Assembly (NCBI GenBank): GCA_027577595.1
Contig: JANBRJ010000031.1
Span: forward strand, 62,001-126,000
Reading direction: 5' to 3'
Source: Coemansia sp. RSA 487
Taxonomy: Eukaryota > Kickxellomycota > Kickxellomycetes > Kickxellales > Kickxellaceae
Length of the DNA stretch: 64,000 nucleotides
Below are positions 52,060 through 63,028 of the stretch, piece after piece (position 1 is the first letter of the stretch; the number at the start of each line of letters is the position of its first letter). The notes below the pieces were generated by a model, which was given only the letters and a program-made list of their open reading frames with translations, was not told the origin of the DNA and made no database searches. A program made the translations under genes and the position numbers.

Positions 52060-55000
52060 ATGTTCTGCAATCGCTGTGGAGAAATATCAACAACCCGGAA
52101 CTGCAACAAATGCGGCGGGCGTGCGGCAGAGTCGACAACCAGCGCTGCAGCTATTGTTGAGGAGCGCAAAGACCCATGGACATCGGTATATTTGCAGCGT
52201 CGCCTGAACAGCACAACCACCACGCCCAATGCGTCGCCGTCACGTCCATTATCGTAAGTGTTTTGTATATGAGACCAGACAGGCCGTATGACAACCCGAT
52301 GAAATATAGCCCTTGCATTCCCAATGGTCTCGATGCTGACCCTGTGACCTAATTATTGTTTGCGCGTGTTCCTCTTGCTCAAATGCAACCGGCAATCGCA
52401 GGGTGCATGTTTACTAATTGCGTTTTATTATCGTTTTCTCTCTTCACCCAATCTACCGCCAAATGCACTTTTGTAGAACGGCGTATCTTCCATCCACGAC
52501 ATTTGGTGCCGACCACACAAGGCTCAGCGACGCGGGGCCATCGAAGCCAGGCACACGGCCTCTGACAGGGTCGCCCAAGATGCGGTATGGCGGCGGCGGC
52601 ACAGCAGCAGCAGCAATGGCGGGGGTAGGAGCATCGGACACGGGGCTTTCGATTTGGGCACCCGAGAACTCAAGAGCCATCAATGATTTGCCGCTGCCCA
52701 GACCGCGACCGGTGCGAGATGCCACAGGCATTCGTCCGGCGTCGATGTACGCAACTGGCGCAGTGCTTGAAGCACCTGTGCAGTCGGCAATCGAGCGGAC
52801 TGTGGCCAAGAAGCCAAGCAGGCACCAACTGTTCGGTGGGTCGCCTGGCCAGTCCCCTACTGTTACAGGCGGTGGTGATCGGCAGCTTCGATCCAAGTGG
52901 TCCCAGTACTTTACGTCGTCCGCATCCCCACAGGCGGGGCCGGCAGCTGGCAGGGCGCGCAGCGAGTCGTTCAATGCCCCAGCTACAACGCCACCACATT
53001 CAGTGGCTACTAATGGCAGGGGAATGCTGGGTGTTGCGAGGCCTGGATACCCACAGGCAACAGGAGGAGGAGGAGGAGCAGCAGCAGCCGGTGCTCAACC
53101 TAGTAACGGAGAGTCTGTGGTGAAGATACGCGCAAACACAGCAACCACATATGTTTCGCCAGCTTCCTCTCACTTGCGGTCAACACCGCATGATGCGCGG
53201 CCTTTCACAAGCAACAGCAGCGGCGGCGGAGACAGCGGCGCTCACGCAAGGGTGCGCAAGCTCAGCTCGGCATTCGACGGACGCAGGCAACTGGGACGCG
53301 TGCAGCAGCCGGCGACGCGGGAGGGCGCGGTGTCTGCGCGAACAAGCAGTCCGCTTATGAGTGCGGCAGCACAAGACATGCACCGGTCGCGGTCAGCAAC
53401 GCTGCCAGAGACGCGCGTTTGCACAACGTGCGCTAAGCAATTGCGTGCCGAGGAGCAGCGGCAATTTGCGTCAAAGCCCGGCATCGTGTACTGCGCAGAC
53501 TGCTACCACTCCAGCTACAGCCGCGGGCACTGCGCCGGGTGCAGCAAGATTGTGCTGACGCATGGGCGCCCCTGGGTGCAGCACGGCGACCGCGTCTGGC
53601 ACAAGCTTTGCATCAAGTGCAGGTCGTGCAACAAGCTGCTGATTACGCCGCTGATCGATCTGGCAGGATTGCCCACTTGTGAACCGTGCTTTGTACGCAC
53701 GCACCCTGGCGAGCGCCCGCGCTTCATGCCTAAGGATGAGCCGCCAGCGCACCCGCTTTCGTCGGCGTCCCACCTACGCCGCCCGCGCCACGTGTCGTCG
53801 GCCTCGGACGCTGCATCGTCGCCGCTCAGCATCTACGCCGATTACCCGGGCCATACACCATCCTCGCGCACATCCCACCGCAGCCACACGAACGGCGCCA
53901 TGCTTGCTGCATCGATCCCGACGCCTGCGCTGACCGAGGACGGGAGGTCACCCAGCCGCGATGTTGGCGGCACTCCCGATAGCGCCGTTGCGTTGATGTC
54001 CAACAAGCTGGGCGCCCTGAGTATAAATACCGGGCTTGCACCAGATGTTGACCTAGTGCGTATCATGTCGCCGGTCGAGGTGGCTGAGAAGGAGGGGCTG
54101 CCGCCGCCGCGCCCGATTGTCGACCCTGATCTCGGCGCCATTTCCCGCTCAGAGTCGCAGGTGTCGGATGTTCGCCCCAGACATGAAGCGCCCGTAGCCG
54201 CAGCGCGCCCGCCGCTGTCTCCGTCTCTGAAGAACCCGAACTCGCCCACCGCACGCACGGCGTCTCCGCGCTCGGTCAGTTTCCGCATCGACGAACCGCC
54301 TATTTCTGAGTCGCGTATTTCTGAAGATAACGTCGATGACAATGTAGATGTGACTGAGCAGCGCAGTGTGACGCTTGCGCCAGCGCCAGCGCCTGTAACC
54401 AGAACGTTAGCCGATTACGTACGCAGCAAGGCCACCACCCCAGCCAAGTCACACACGCGGATGCCGTCGGTTGCTGAGACGATCAAAAAGTTCAGCACTA
54501 GCACGACTGCCGCCAGAGATCCCAACACTACCTCTACTGCTGCTGCTGCTGCCACGCTTGACAAGTCGCAGCTTCCAGGGCTTGATGATCTGCTGCGCAC
54601 GCACCAACGCGAGCCACCAACCGAACCTACCATCCCGACCATCGACAAGCACAGCAAGGTTCTCAAGTCGCGGCCGCGCAACCAGAAGCGCCGCCGCCCG
54701 TCACAGACCCCCGCCGCCATCCAGGAAGGTGTTGCCGACGCATCGTCTATTCGGTCCAACGGAAGCTGCCAGCAACCGCTGGCAGACAATGGCGTATCTG
54801 AGGATATGGATCAGTTCACGCCCAACCAATGCGCGCGATGCACGGACGCCATTGACGACACGTGGTTCCGGCTTTCGGACGGGCGCCAAGTGCACGTCGA
54901 GTGCTTCACATGCCAAGGGTGCCAGGCGCTTATCGACGATGGCGTCTATGTGGTCGAAGACAACATCGAGTACCACCCTCAGTGCGTGCCGCCTGCGCCG

Positions 55001-55624
55001 CCAATTGTCTCGGTATCGCCTGTGCCATCGTCGCACTCGTCGGTAGCTATGAAGCCGCGTGGTCCGCGTGCGCCGCGCCGCGAGGAAGCGTGCGACCGCT
55101 GCAGGGCGCCACTCTCGGGTCCCCGGTTCCAGCTGACCAACGGCAAGCAGTACCACCCCGAGTGCTTTGCCTGCGCCGGGTGCAGCCAGCGCTTCGACGA
55201 GGGCTCGTATGTGTGCTTTGAGGGCCAAGAGTTCCACCACCAGTGCGTCGAGAAGTATGCAGCTGCCAGCTCTTCTAACGCCGGCAACAACAATGATGGG
55301 CACAACGCTGCTGCTGCCGCCAACCCGGGCTCCGATTCTGAGCACCTCGTGTGTGGCCAATGCAGTCGGCTGATCGAGGGTGTGTTCCTGCGTCACAACG
55401 ACGCCGTCTTCCACCCCGACTGCTTCTGCTGCATTGACTGCCAGCGCGCCATCACGCCGGGCATGCCGTTTGGCGAGATCGATTCGCGTCCATGCTGCGA
55501 AGCCTGCTTGGAACAGCGCGTCGCTGCAACTGCTACCGCCTCGCAACAGCAGCAGCAACAGCAACAAAACGGCTGGTCCAACAGCAGACCATACTACCCA
55601 GCAACAAAGACCGGCGGTTACTGA
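52060..55624 (+). CDS. Four-LIM-domain protein with N-terminal zinc-ribbon-like motif (2 exons)
   Basis: Exons are 52060-52253 and 52477-55624 around a 223-nt intron (GTAAGT...TTGTAG, phase 2), giving 1113 aa. Exon 1 starts MFCNRCGEISTTRNCNKCGG, a C-x2-C-x8-C-x2-C zinc-ribbon-like motif. LIM modules lie at about 379-470 (CTTCAKQL...CAGCSKIVL...CIKCRSC), 849-900 (CARCTDAIDDTWFRLSDGRQ), 936-985 (CDRCRAPLSGPRFQLTNGKQ) and 1023-1075 (CGQCSRLIEGVFLRHND). Long Ser/Pro/Ala-rich stretches separate the first from the last three, and a poly-Gln run ends the protein. LIM domains bind proteins, not DNA; the paxillin-like layout suggests a cortical or cytokinesis scaffold such as Pxl1, but the family is not certain. 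Confidence 0.9.
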
Positions 55625-56671
55625 AACAACTTTTGTTTATTTTTCGTTATATTTCTCCTCTAATCCTCAGACCCAAATACAGCCAACAACACAGAACACA
55701 GATCAACTCGTTGTAGTAAGCAAAATGGCAACAGATAATGCAATTTTCATCCCCAGCATTACAAAAGATGTTTTATGTGGTCTATGTGGTTTATGTGGTT
55801 TTAACCATGTGTAACCGCTTTAAACCATATTCACAATACAGCCTGTTCCAAAAGTCGACGTTTTCCTGATAGTCTTAGGCTTCTTTTTTATTTGGTCTGT
55901 TAGGAAATACTGGTGGAAATCTATATATCAAGAATGCTGATGTTTGTGTCCAATGCCACTTGCTTATAGTGTAAATGCAATGAAGACGATGCTTGAAGCC
56001 ACCTTGGTTAAATATGCTGACCGATGTTCAAAGATTGGTACTTGTAAAAGGCAGTGGTAAATATGCCTGTTCAACTGCCAGGCAACTATTCTCGCCGTTT
56101 TTGCAACCGTTATTTTTGTGCTGCCCATGGTGTAAAAGCGCAGAAACGCACAACATAGCTCAAACGGAATGTTTCTTATTCAGCCAACATTCCCTGCTTA
56201 TTTTCCCAGCCAACACTCTTGATCGCAATTTTTTAATGCTCTCTCTGCACACAACCGCCATTGCTTTGAGCACAACGACTTCTCGCACACAGCATCTGCC
56301 GCTTCTTCCCGCTTGGCCCAAAAGATGCTCGTTTTTTTTTACCAATGTGCACTCAGAATAGCTTTCCCTCCCTGTTTGAATTTTTTGTAGTACAGGGATT
56401 TGTTGTTTACTTTTAGTTTACTGCAGCAGCTTAGCGACAACAAATCGACCACTCCCCCTTTTCTGTTGTCTTTAAACGTAAGGGTTTGCCTACTGCATAG
56501 GCACACTTTTTGTAGACGCTTTTCTTTCTCGTTCGCTATCTTTTCGTACTGTGGTTATTTTCTGCGTGTTTATATTTATTCTCTGGCATTCACATTTATC
56601 TGGTTTTGATTCCCTTGCTCTTTCAATAATACCAACGAAAAAGGAGCTTTATTCACATTCATTTATTTCAA
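55625..56671. other. Intergenic region (1.05 kb), LIM 3' end / CDT1 promoter
   Basis: Contains a triple 9-bp tandem repeat (55774-55800) and a pyrimidine-rich stretch before CDT1 (about 56400-56640). No gene or MCB box is seen. Confidence 0.55.
55774..55800 (+). repeat. Three tandem 9-bp units (TATGTGGTY)
   Basis: Near-perfect tandem triplication, differing at one position, about 150 bp after the LIM gene stop. Confidence 0.85.
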
Positions 56672-58918
56672 ATGGTCGGCCAGCAGAGAGCAGGCACGCT
56701 CAAGGCGTTTGTTCGCGTCAGCAAGAACAGCAATGGCGCAACGGTTGATGGCAAGAGGGCCAGCGCTACGAGAGGAAAGCAAGAAGCACCGGCGACTGTT
56801 TCAAGTAAGCGTATGTCCACACGCAGCCAGTCGGCAAAGAACGATACGGAGGAAATAAAGTCTGCTGTTGACACAGAGGAGAAACCTGCCAGTGTGCGCA
56901 AGCGCAAGTCGGGAAACGTGGTCCAGAGCCAGGCGAAACGCGTAGCTACCAAGGTTGCGTCTGCGGCCAAATCGTCCGTGGCGGCGTTGGTAACGCCTAC
57001 AAAGAGAAAGGCCACCACCATTGGAGCGTACTTTCCTTCCTCGCCTGTGGCTACTGCTTCCTCGCGCAGTAAGGACAACAATCCTAGCGACAATAGTCTT
57101 GGGGATGTGAGTACGAATAGCGAAAAGCAGCAGTCTGAGCTGCTCCCCATCTCTGAGGATACCTCTGAGAAGCCTCTGACGACAATCGTAGACAAGGAGC
57201 ACAGCGACATTGTACAGCAGTCTACTAGTGCTGAGTTCAAGGAGAAGGATACTGCTGAGGATCCTGAAATGATGAAGAAGACCACACTTAGATCCAAGAC
57301 CAACGCGCTTCTTGAAAAGCTGCGCAACCGCAAGCGTCCATCATCCAAGGATGACAACGAAAACGACGATGGCGGTGCACAGCCAGAAAGAGACAGTAAG
57401 ATCGCTACGACGACAGTATCGCCTGCGATTCCTTTGGAGGCGGCTGAGCCCAACAAGATCAGCGTCACGCGGGCCATCCAGGAGCGCATCAGAGAACGTC
57501 GCGAAGCCACCAATAGCAAAGGACAGCGCCAGCCAGAAACCACCGACCATGATGGAGCCAAATTCGAGGCAGCACGGGTCAAGAGTGCGGCCGATGCGCA
57601 AATGCAAGAGCTCAAGCGGCAGTTTGTGCTGATCCAGTCGCGGGCCACAGACACGCGTGCGCCGCTGAGCAGCGAGCTCCGCAAGCTGGACGAGCTGTTC
57701 CAGGGGCTTGAGCACGTGGCGCTGTTTGGCGGACAGGCGGGAAGCAGAAGCGCCGGCGTTGTTTACCACAAGGTGCGCAAGGGCGTCGAGTCCATGGCGA
57801 AGCGTACGTTTGGGTGGAAGGAGCTGGGCCAGATCCTGGCCATCTACCCCGACGCCTACTCGTACGAGCCCGTTACAACTACTAACGAGGGCCGCCGCGT
57901 CACATCGGTTGTTCTGACGCCGCTGGCGCAGGGCGTTGACCTGGCTGTCGGTATGGAGAGGCGCCGCGACGAGTTCAGGCGCAGGCTTGTGGCCCGCGTC
58001 GCTGACGCACATGCCCGCTTCCTGGTCGACCGCGGGTTCTCTGTAGGCGACATCGGATCTGCGGCCGTTGCTGCTGCTGGCTGGCACCCGTTGTTTGACA
58101 TCGAATCAACGCCCAAAGTCGCTCCGATCCCGCTGCCACCGGCGCCGGCGCCCAGGGCTACTGCGGCAGGTGCCATTTCTGCCTCTATGAAGCAGCAGCC
58201 TGGCCCTGTGGCGATGTTTGACAAGAACAAGCTCAAGCATCTGCTTGGAATGCGCAGCACCAACCCCAGCAACAGCGACACTGCACCGGACCAAGCAGCA
58301 AGCACCAGCAATGCGAGCGAAAGTGCCGCTACCAGCAGAAGCGCCGCGGCTGCTCTTGGGCTGCCAACACCCTCAGACTCGCCCGTCATGCACCCCTCCG
58401 CTATGGCGACTAAGGACAGTAGCAGTGACCCACCGTCGTCCGCCACGAAGAAGATCAAAAAATCGCTAGCGTCCGGCGCCAAGGGCCTGCTTGAGCGGAT
58501 CCGTGCAAAGCAGCGCGCAAAGGAGGCAGCCGTGCAGATGGCGTCGGGCTCGGCCATCCCGCTGTCGACGCGGTCGATGCATTCGCGGCTTCCGGCGGTA
58601 CTCGACGCAATATCATTCCTTTACTACTCGGAGCGCAAGAGCGTCATGTCATTCTACTACGTCACAGAAAAAATTGGCGAGTCAAAGAGCCTGGATCGCC
58701 CCGACGCTATCGAGCACATTGTTGCGTTGGCCAGGTTTGTCCCCGAGTGGTGCACAATTGTCGATAACGAAAGGAAGACGACGGATGGCGATGCTGCTCC
58801 TGCTCCTGCTCCTGCTTCTGCGCCGTCGCCCGATGCTAGGCTGAAGATTGTACGTGCACTCAGCGCCAAGGAGGCGAAGGAGAAGCTTGCTGCCAAGATC
58901 GCGTCTCTTTCCAGCTAA
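56672..58918 (+). CDS. CDT1: DNA replication licensing factor CDT1
   Basis: The product has 748 aa from ATG at 56672 (MVGQQRAGTLKAFVRVSKNS). The N-terminal about 300 residues are disordered and basic/Ser-rich. The central winged-helix domain (about 325-475) has the family's LSSELRKLDELFQGLEHVAL, then VYHKVRKGVESMAKRTFGWK and ILAIYPDAYSYEP. The C-terminal winged helix (about 600-695) begins LLERIRAKQRAKEAA, the classic Cdt1 C-domain start that contacts Mcm2-7, followed by LPAVLDAISFLYYSERKSVM. CDT1 loads the MCM helicase with ORC and Cdc6. A PIP-like TTIGAYF lies near residues 114-120 but lacks the usual Gln. Single exon; complete. Confidence 0.95.
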   Translation: MVGQQRAGTLKAFVRVSKNSNGATVDGKRASATRGKQEAPATVSSKRMSTRSQSAKNDTEEIKSAVDTEEKPASVRKRKSGNVVQSQAKRVATKVASAAKSSVAALVTPTKRKATTIGAYFPSSPVATASSRSKDNNPSDNSLGDVSTNSEKQQSELLPISEDTSEKPLTTIVDKEHSDIVQQSTSAEFKEKDTAEDPEMMKKTTLRSKTNALLEKLRNRKRPSSKDDNENDDGGAQPERDSKIATTTVSPAIPLEAAEPNKISVTRAIQERIRERREATNSKGQRQPETTDHDGAKFEAARVKSAADAQMQELKRQFVLIQSRATDTRAPLSSELRKLDELFQGLEHVALFGGQAGSRSAGVVYHKVRKGVESMAKRTFGWKELGQILAIYPDAYSYEPVTTTNEGRRVTSVVLTPLAQGVDLAVGMERRRDEFRRRLVARVADAHARFLVDRGFSVGDIGSAAVAAAGWHPLFDIESTPKVAPIPLPPAPAPRATAAGAISASMKQQPGPVAMFDKNKLKHLLGMRSTNPSNSDTAPDQAASTSNASESAATSRSAAAALGLPTPSDSPVMHPSAMATKDSSSDPPSSATKKIKKSLASGAKGLLERIRAKQRAKEAAVQMASGSAIPLSTRSMHSRLPAVLDAISFLYYSERKSVMSFYYVTEKIGESKSLDRPDAIEHIVALARFVPEWCTIVDNERKTTDGDAAPAPAPASAPSPDARLKIVRALSAKEAKEKLAAKIASLSS

Positions 58919-59105
58919 ATGTTGCTTTTTTTCTATCCCCTTCCAGCAGAGCTAGTGGCCATGTTTTGGATCTGCCAGGGTCAAATCTTATAATATATTG
59001 CTGTGTGAAATTTGCGTGTGGCTGAGACAAGGAGTGAAAAGCCAGGAAAAAAAAATAGAGACAGGTGATGAAAGCAGAAACCAAACCAGAACGCACTGGA
59101 GACGC

Positions 59106-60668
59106 TCAGGGCGTTTTCAGGGACTGGATGTGCATGTAATTTCCTGCTTCGCGCCTGATGATGTTGATGACTGGGCCGAGCAGACGGTCAAACGCATCCT
59201 TGCTCATGCGTGCGCACTTGGTGCGGCTGCCAGCCACAAGCGTCGCCTGGCGTGGCTGATTGTCCAGCAGTGCGAGCTCGCCAAAGTATCCGCCCTGGCT
59301 GAGCGACGGGTACTCGCGCGTCACACCGTCAGAATCGGTCTTGTACACGCGCACGGTGCCCGTCTCGATCAGGAAGAAGTTGTCGCCGGGGTCGCCCTGC
59401 TTGACGATTGTCTCGTTGTCGCCGTATGTCACCGACTCCAGCGCATCGGCGATCTTCTGGCGCTCGTACGGCTCAAGCGACTTGAGCAGCGGAACCGTCT
59501 CCAGGAACCGCTCGTACAGGCGGCGCTTGCGCGACGTGCGCTCCATCAGCAGGCTGCGGAACGTGATGCGGTCCAGCGCCCACAGCGTGGAGTCCGATGT
59601 GGCTGTGACGGTGGCGGCGCGTGGCGCGTTGTACATCAGCGCCAGCTCGCCAAAGCTGCCGCTGTCTGCAACCACTGCAACCTTGACGGGAGGGCTCTCC
59701 GCCTCGCCCTTGCGCACAAAAATATCGAACGATCCCTTCTCGACAATGTAGAAGTAGTCGCCGACGCCGCCCTGGACGATTACGCTCTGGCTGTTCGTGA
59801 CGTGCTTTTCCTCCATTGCATCCACCACGTCGCGATACGAGTCCTCGTCCAGATTCTTGAACAGAAAGTTGTTGGCCAGTGCGTCGCGGATGCGCTGCTT
59901 CTGCGCCTCAGTCTTGGGCACGAACTTCTTCTTGTACTCGGGCTCAGTCGTCGGATTCATCGATTCAGCCGACACGCTGAAGCGCCGCCCCGCAAACGGC
60001 TGGACGCTGCCGGCTGGCGGCACAGACACGAGGCTCGAAAACTTGTCGCGCGCCTCTTCTTTATCTTCTTCGTCGTCGTCGTCGTCGTCGACCTTCATTT
60101 CATCATCAGCCGCCGAAGCCACCGCTGTTGGCTGCTGTTGCTGTTGTTGCTGCTGCTGCGATCCAAAGCTAAAGTTGGGGTTGATCATGGTGTGCATCGA
60201 GCTGCTCTGTCCGCTGCTCCACGCGTGCTCCGACGCCTGTCGCAGCGACGGATTCCCATCATCTGCACCGTCGCGTGCCTCGGGCCCCGACTCGCGTGGA
60301 GGCTCCTGCCGCATCGACAACGATGACGATGGCGATCCTGCTGCTGCTGCTGCTGCTGAAGCGCTGGCGCTTGATGCTGACATCGCCCCGGTTGCCGTAC
60401 TGGCAACTGACGCCGAAACGCCCCGCCCTGCAGTAGTGCCGGTGCCCGCAGGGCCTGAGGAGTCCAGGATGCCCGGGTTCATCTTGACCAGCTCCAGAAG
60501 CCCCTCGCGCTGCTCTGACAGCTTCTGATGGAAGTGCGTCGAGCAGAACTGGTACACGTCCGACGGCCGGCGTCTGAAGATGGCGTCTCGCAGCTCGGCC
60601 AGTACCTCGCTGTACTCAGCCTCGTGCTCGTGGTTGGCGTCGCTGAGCGTTGTTTTCTCAGAGTCCAT
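59106..60668 (-). CDS. BCY1: cAMP-dependent protein kinase regulatory subunit
   Basis: The product has 520 aa from ATG at 60668 (MDSEKTTLSDANHEHEAEYS). A dimerisation/docking-type helix pair lies at about residues 18-60 (EVLAELRDAIFRRRPSDVYQ). A Ser/Ala/Gln/Asp-rich linker with poly-Gln and poly-Asp runs leads to the inhibitor site RRFSVSAES (about 226-234), a phosphorylatable type II-like pseudosubstrate. Two cyclic-nucleotide-binding domains follow (about 255-375, 380-505), with phosphate-binding cassettes FGELALMYNAPRAATVTA and FGELALLDNQPRQATLVA, each with the key Arg and Glu. It holds the PKA catalytic subunit inactive until cAMP binds. Longer than yeast Bcy1 (416 aa) because of the linker. 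It ends LKTP. Confidence 0.96.
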   Translation of the reverse strand: MDSEKTTLSDANHEHEAEYSEVLAELRDAIFRRRPSDVYQFCSTHFHQKLSEQREGLLELVKMNPGILDSSGPAGTGTTAGRGVSASVASTATGAMSASSASASAAAAAAGSPSSSLSMRQEPPRESGPEARDGADDGNPSLRQASEHAWSSGQSSSMHTMINPNFSFGSQQQQQQQQQPTAVASAADDEMKVDDDDDDEEDKEEARDKFSSLVSVPPAGSVQPFAGRRFSVSAESMNPTTEPEYKKKFVPKTEAQKQRIRDALANNFLFKNLDEDSYRDVVDAMEEKHVTNSQSVIVQGGVGDYFYIVEKGSFDIFVRKGEAESPPVKVAVVADSGSFGELALMYNAPRAATVTATSDSTLWALDRITFRSLLMERTSRKRRLYERFLETVPLLKSLEPYERQKIADALESVTYGDNETIVKQGDPGDNFFLIETGTVRVYKTDSDGVTREYPSLSQGGYFGELALLDNQPRQATLVAGSRTKCARMSKDAFDRLLGPVINIIRREAGNYMHIQSLKTP

Positions 60669-61320
60669 TTGCGGTGTGTGCACTGGACGTCTTTTCCCTT
60701 AAGAAAGAGCTGCTGCTGCTTTAAAAGAATAAAAAGTAATCTGACGAGGCAAATGCGCAGAATGCGTCGTGGCCCTATACCTCTGCGAAAAATAAGTCGA
60801 GGGATGGGTAGTATATACTTTGAACAAGAGAAATAAGAAAAGAGTGAACGTGGGATTGAACTTGTGCCAGCCAGGGCAAAAGCAGTGGCTGAATGGTGGT
60901 TGGTTGGGTGTCGCGTATTTGTTGCCAGGGTCTGGACACCAGCAAAAGAAAGAGAGGAGAGGAGAGGAGAGGAGAGGCTGGTGCTGCCTGCTTTTGAGCG
61001 GGGTGTCAACACAGACGCCAGACAGCATGCTCTTGCGCCATTTGTGCTCACTTCTGCTGTGGCACAACCCTTGTCCGAAGGGGGAAGCCAAAAAGGCTGT
61101 GGCGGCAGAACAGCATCACAATCGTTGCGCCTGCTCTTGATCAGTAATCTGATTTGTAGACCAATCCTGGATCAATGGGAGAAAAAAGCGACACTTTTTT
61201 TCTGTTTCGTTTTTCCACCATCTGCTTCTCTCGCTTTCACATACCAGGACAAAAACCTATTTTATCTATATATATATTCTGCCTTTTGTAAATTGACACT
61301 TCCTGTCGAGACGAGTAGCA
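60669..61320. other. Divergent promoter, PKA-R / CGR1
   Basis: These 652 bp carry a purine (GGAGA)n run on the plus strand (60954-60977) and a TATATATA at about 61267-61276, 45-54 nt upstream of the CGR1 ATG. No frame is supported. Confidence 0.55.
60954..60977 (+). repeat. (GGAGA)n microsatellite
   Basis: About five tandem 5-bp units in the PKA-R/CGR1 promoter. Confidence 0.85.
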
Positions 61321-61689
61321 ATGGAAAACGAAGTAAATAAGGTATCACAGACGACTGGCAGCAGCGAGCCACTTCGTCGGGTCAGTGGCAAGGTGTGGAA
61401 GGCTGCAAAGAAACCCACACATCGATCGATGATGCCAAAGACGCTGAGGCGGTCGTACGAGCAGCGCATCCGCGAGGCGCGCGAGCACAAGGCGTTCAAG
61501 CAGATTGAGAAGGGGATGAGGGATGAGAAGGAGGCAAAGCGGCAGGCGCACGTAGCAAAGATCGTCGAGCGCCGGAAAAAGCGCGAGGAGGCAGAACGCC
61601 TGGCCACCCAGCAGGAGAAGATGTCGCTGCGCAAGCGGATGCGTGTCAAGCGCAAGGAACTGAAGAACCGGGCGCATGCAAAGCACTGA
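61321..61689 (+). CDS. CGR1: CGR1-like rRNA-processing protein
   Basis: The product has 122 aa, the family size, from ATG at 61321. After a short Ser/Thr-rich start comes the Cgr1 signature: VSGKVWKAAKKPTHRSMMPK, then TLRRSYEQRIREAREHKAFK. The rest is one long Lys/Arg/Glu helix (EKGMRDEKEAKRQAHVAKIV, ERRKKREEAERLATQQEKMS), ending KRMRVKRKELKNRAHAKH. Yeast Cgr1 (related to human CCDC86) is nucleolar and needed for 60S maturation. A TATATATA stretch lies about 50 nt upstream. Complete, single exon. Confidence 0.95.
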   Translation: MENEVNKVSQTTGSSEPLRRVSGKVWKAAKKPTHRSMMPKTLRRSYEQRIREAREHKAFKQIEKGMRDEKEAKRQAHVAKIVERRKKREEAERLATQQEKMSLRKRMRVKRKELKNRAHAKH

Positions 61690-62270
61690 GTTCATTGCGC
61701 CGCTGCACTATGTAATTGTCCTTTCGCAAAAAAAGAGCTTGCTGCAGTTTCTCACAGCCCTGTTTTAGTTGTGCTAATGCATGTTTTAGCAAGATAATAT
61801 ATACACCAGAAACTTACGAAACCTCTGCCTTAAGATGTTCCAGCCAATGAGCGCCAGCTTTATTTTTATGAGAGTTCCTTGCTTTAAAATGTTTGTTTTT
61901 GTTTTGGCATGTATCAAGCCCTATGAAAGATACACAGAACATGTTTAATGAGGAGCAGATAGGCTCTTTATCTTCATCTTCATCCTCTCCTAGCTGTGCC
62001 AGTGCTGCTCTGTCCCAGATGTATGACAGCCAAAAAAAACGAAAAGAAAGCGAGTGTTGGAAAGGGGGCGGCCAGTGCAGAGAAGTCAGAAACCCCTTTG
62101 CTCCAACGAGCACATTTGGACAGGGCCATATTTGCATCTTTCCTTGTGTTGTCTTTACACTTGTTCATCTCTTTCTTTTTTTATCCAACTTACTCTCCTT
62201 TTTATCTTTTAAAGTGTACTTTTTTTTTGTGAAACACTGCTTGCAATCTCTATTTGCGTGAATATTAAAA
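61690..62270. other. Intergenic region, CGR1 3' end / Rho-GDI promoter
   Basis: In these 581 bp the plus strand turns T/C-rich from about 62140 to the Rho-GDI start. Frames on both strands at 61800-62260 lack protein-like features. Confidence 0.55.
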
Positions 62271-63028
62271 ATGTCTCAGCAGGAAAACGTTGACGAGCTT
62301 GTTGCCACCCAGACCGAGGGCTACAAGGTTGGTGAGAAGAAGGACATCAACGAGCTCAAGGAGCTTGATGCCAACGACGAGTCGCTGAACAAGTGGAAGG
62401 CCTCGCTTGGCCTTACCGGGACCGCCAAAGGTAAGCGTGGCAGCAGTCTCCTTTTCTCTCTGGTTGCACGCGCTTGTGTGTACATGAACACCAGCGCTGG
62501 GGAGGGGCTAGTGCTCCAGTGCCAAATTCACATCTGTCACTAAATGACTGTGTTTGCTTTTGCTTTTGCTTTTGTTTTTGTTGTGTGTTTGCTGTAGAGC
62601 GCTTCCCCGACGACAAGCGCACCGTTATTGTCCAGGCGCTTGTTTTGCAGTCCGAGGGCAGGGAAGTGGTCATGGACGTCTCGTCTCCAGAGGCCATCCA
62701 GAGGCTCCAGGACAAGCCCCTCGTCATCAAGGAGGGCGTCGACTACACCTTCAAGATCAGGTTTGTGGTGCAGCGCGAGATGGTCACGGGCCTCAAGTTC
62801 CTCCAGCAGATCAAGCGCATGGGCCTCACCGTCGAAAAGATGGAGGTGATGTGCGGGAGCTACGGCCCCAAGTACGAGGACCAGGAGCGCGAGTTCCCAA
62901 CCAACAAGGCGCCCTCGGGGATGATGGCCCGCGGCTCGTACACCATCAGGAGCAAGTTTGTTGACGACGACAACAATGCGCACTTGGAGTGGGCCTGGCC
63001 CATGGAGATCAAGAAGGAGTGGGAGTAG
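62271..63028 (+). CDS. RDI1: Rho GDP-dissociation inhibitor (2 exons)
   Basis: Exons are 62271-62430 and 62598-63028 around a 167-nt intron (GTAAGC...TGTAG, phase 1), giving 196 aa. The N-terminal arm (1 to about 55) has the helical DINELKELDANDESLNKWKA and ends in the conserved KASLGL. The immunoglobulin-like domain begins FPDDKRTVIVQALVLQSEG and has GVDYTFKIRFVVQREMVTGLK, KMEVMCGSYGPKYEDQERE, and ends YTIRSKFVDDDN...LEWAWPMEIKKEW, all typical. Rdi1 extracts prenylated Rho/Cdc42/Rac from membranes and holds them GDP-bound in the cytosol. The intron contains a TTTTGC-type pyrimidine repeat (62554-62583) next to the acceptor. Complete. Confidence 0.97.
62554..62583 (+). repeat. (TTTTGC)n pyrimidine-rich repeat in the Rho-GDI intron
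   Basis: A short tandem TTTTGC array immediately before the acceptor doubles as a polypyrimidine tract. Confidence 0.75.

Noticed and set aside
58998-60326. 442-codon plus-strand open frame
   Set aside because: It is the antisense shadow of the PKA regulatory subunit, whose cyclic-nucleotide-binding motifs fix the true strand.
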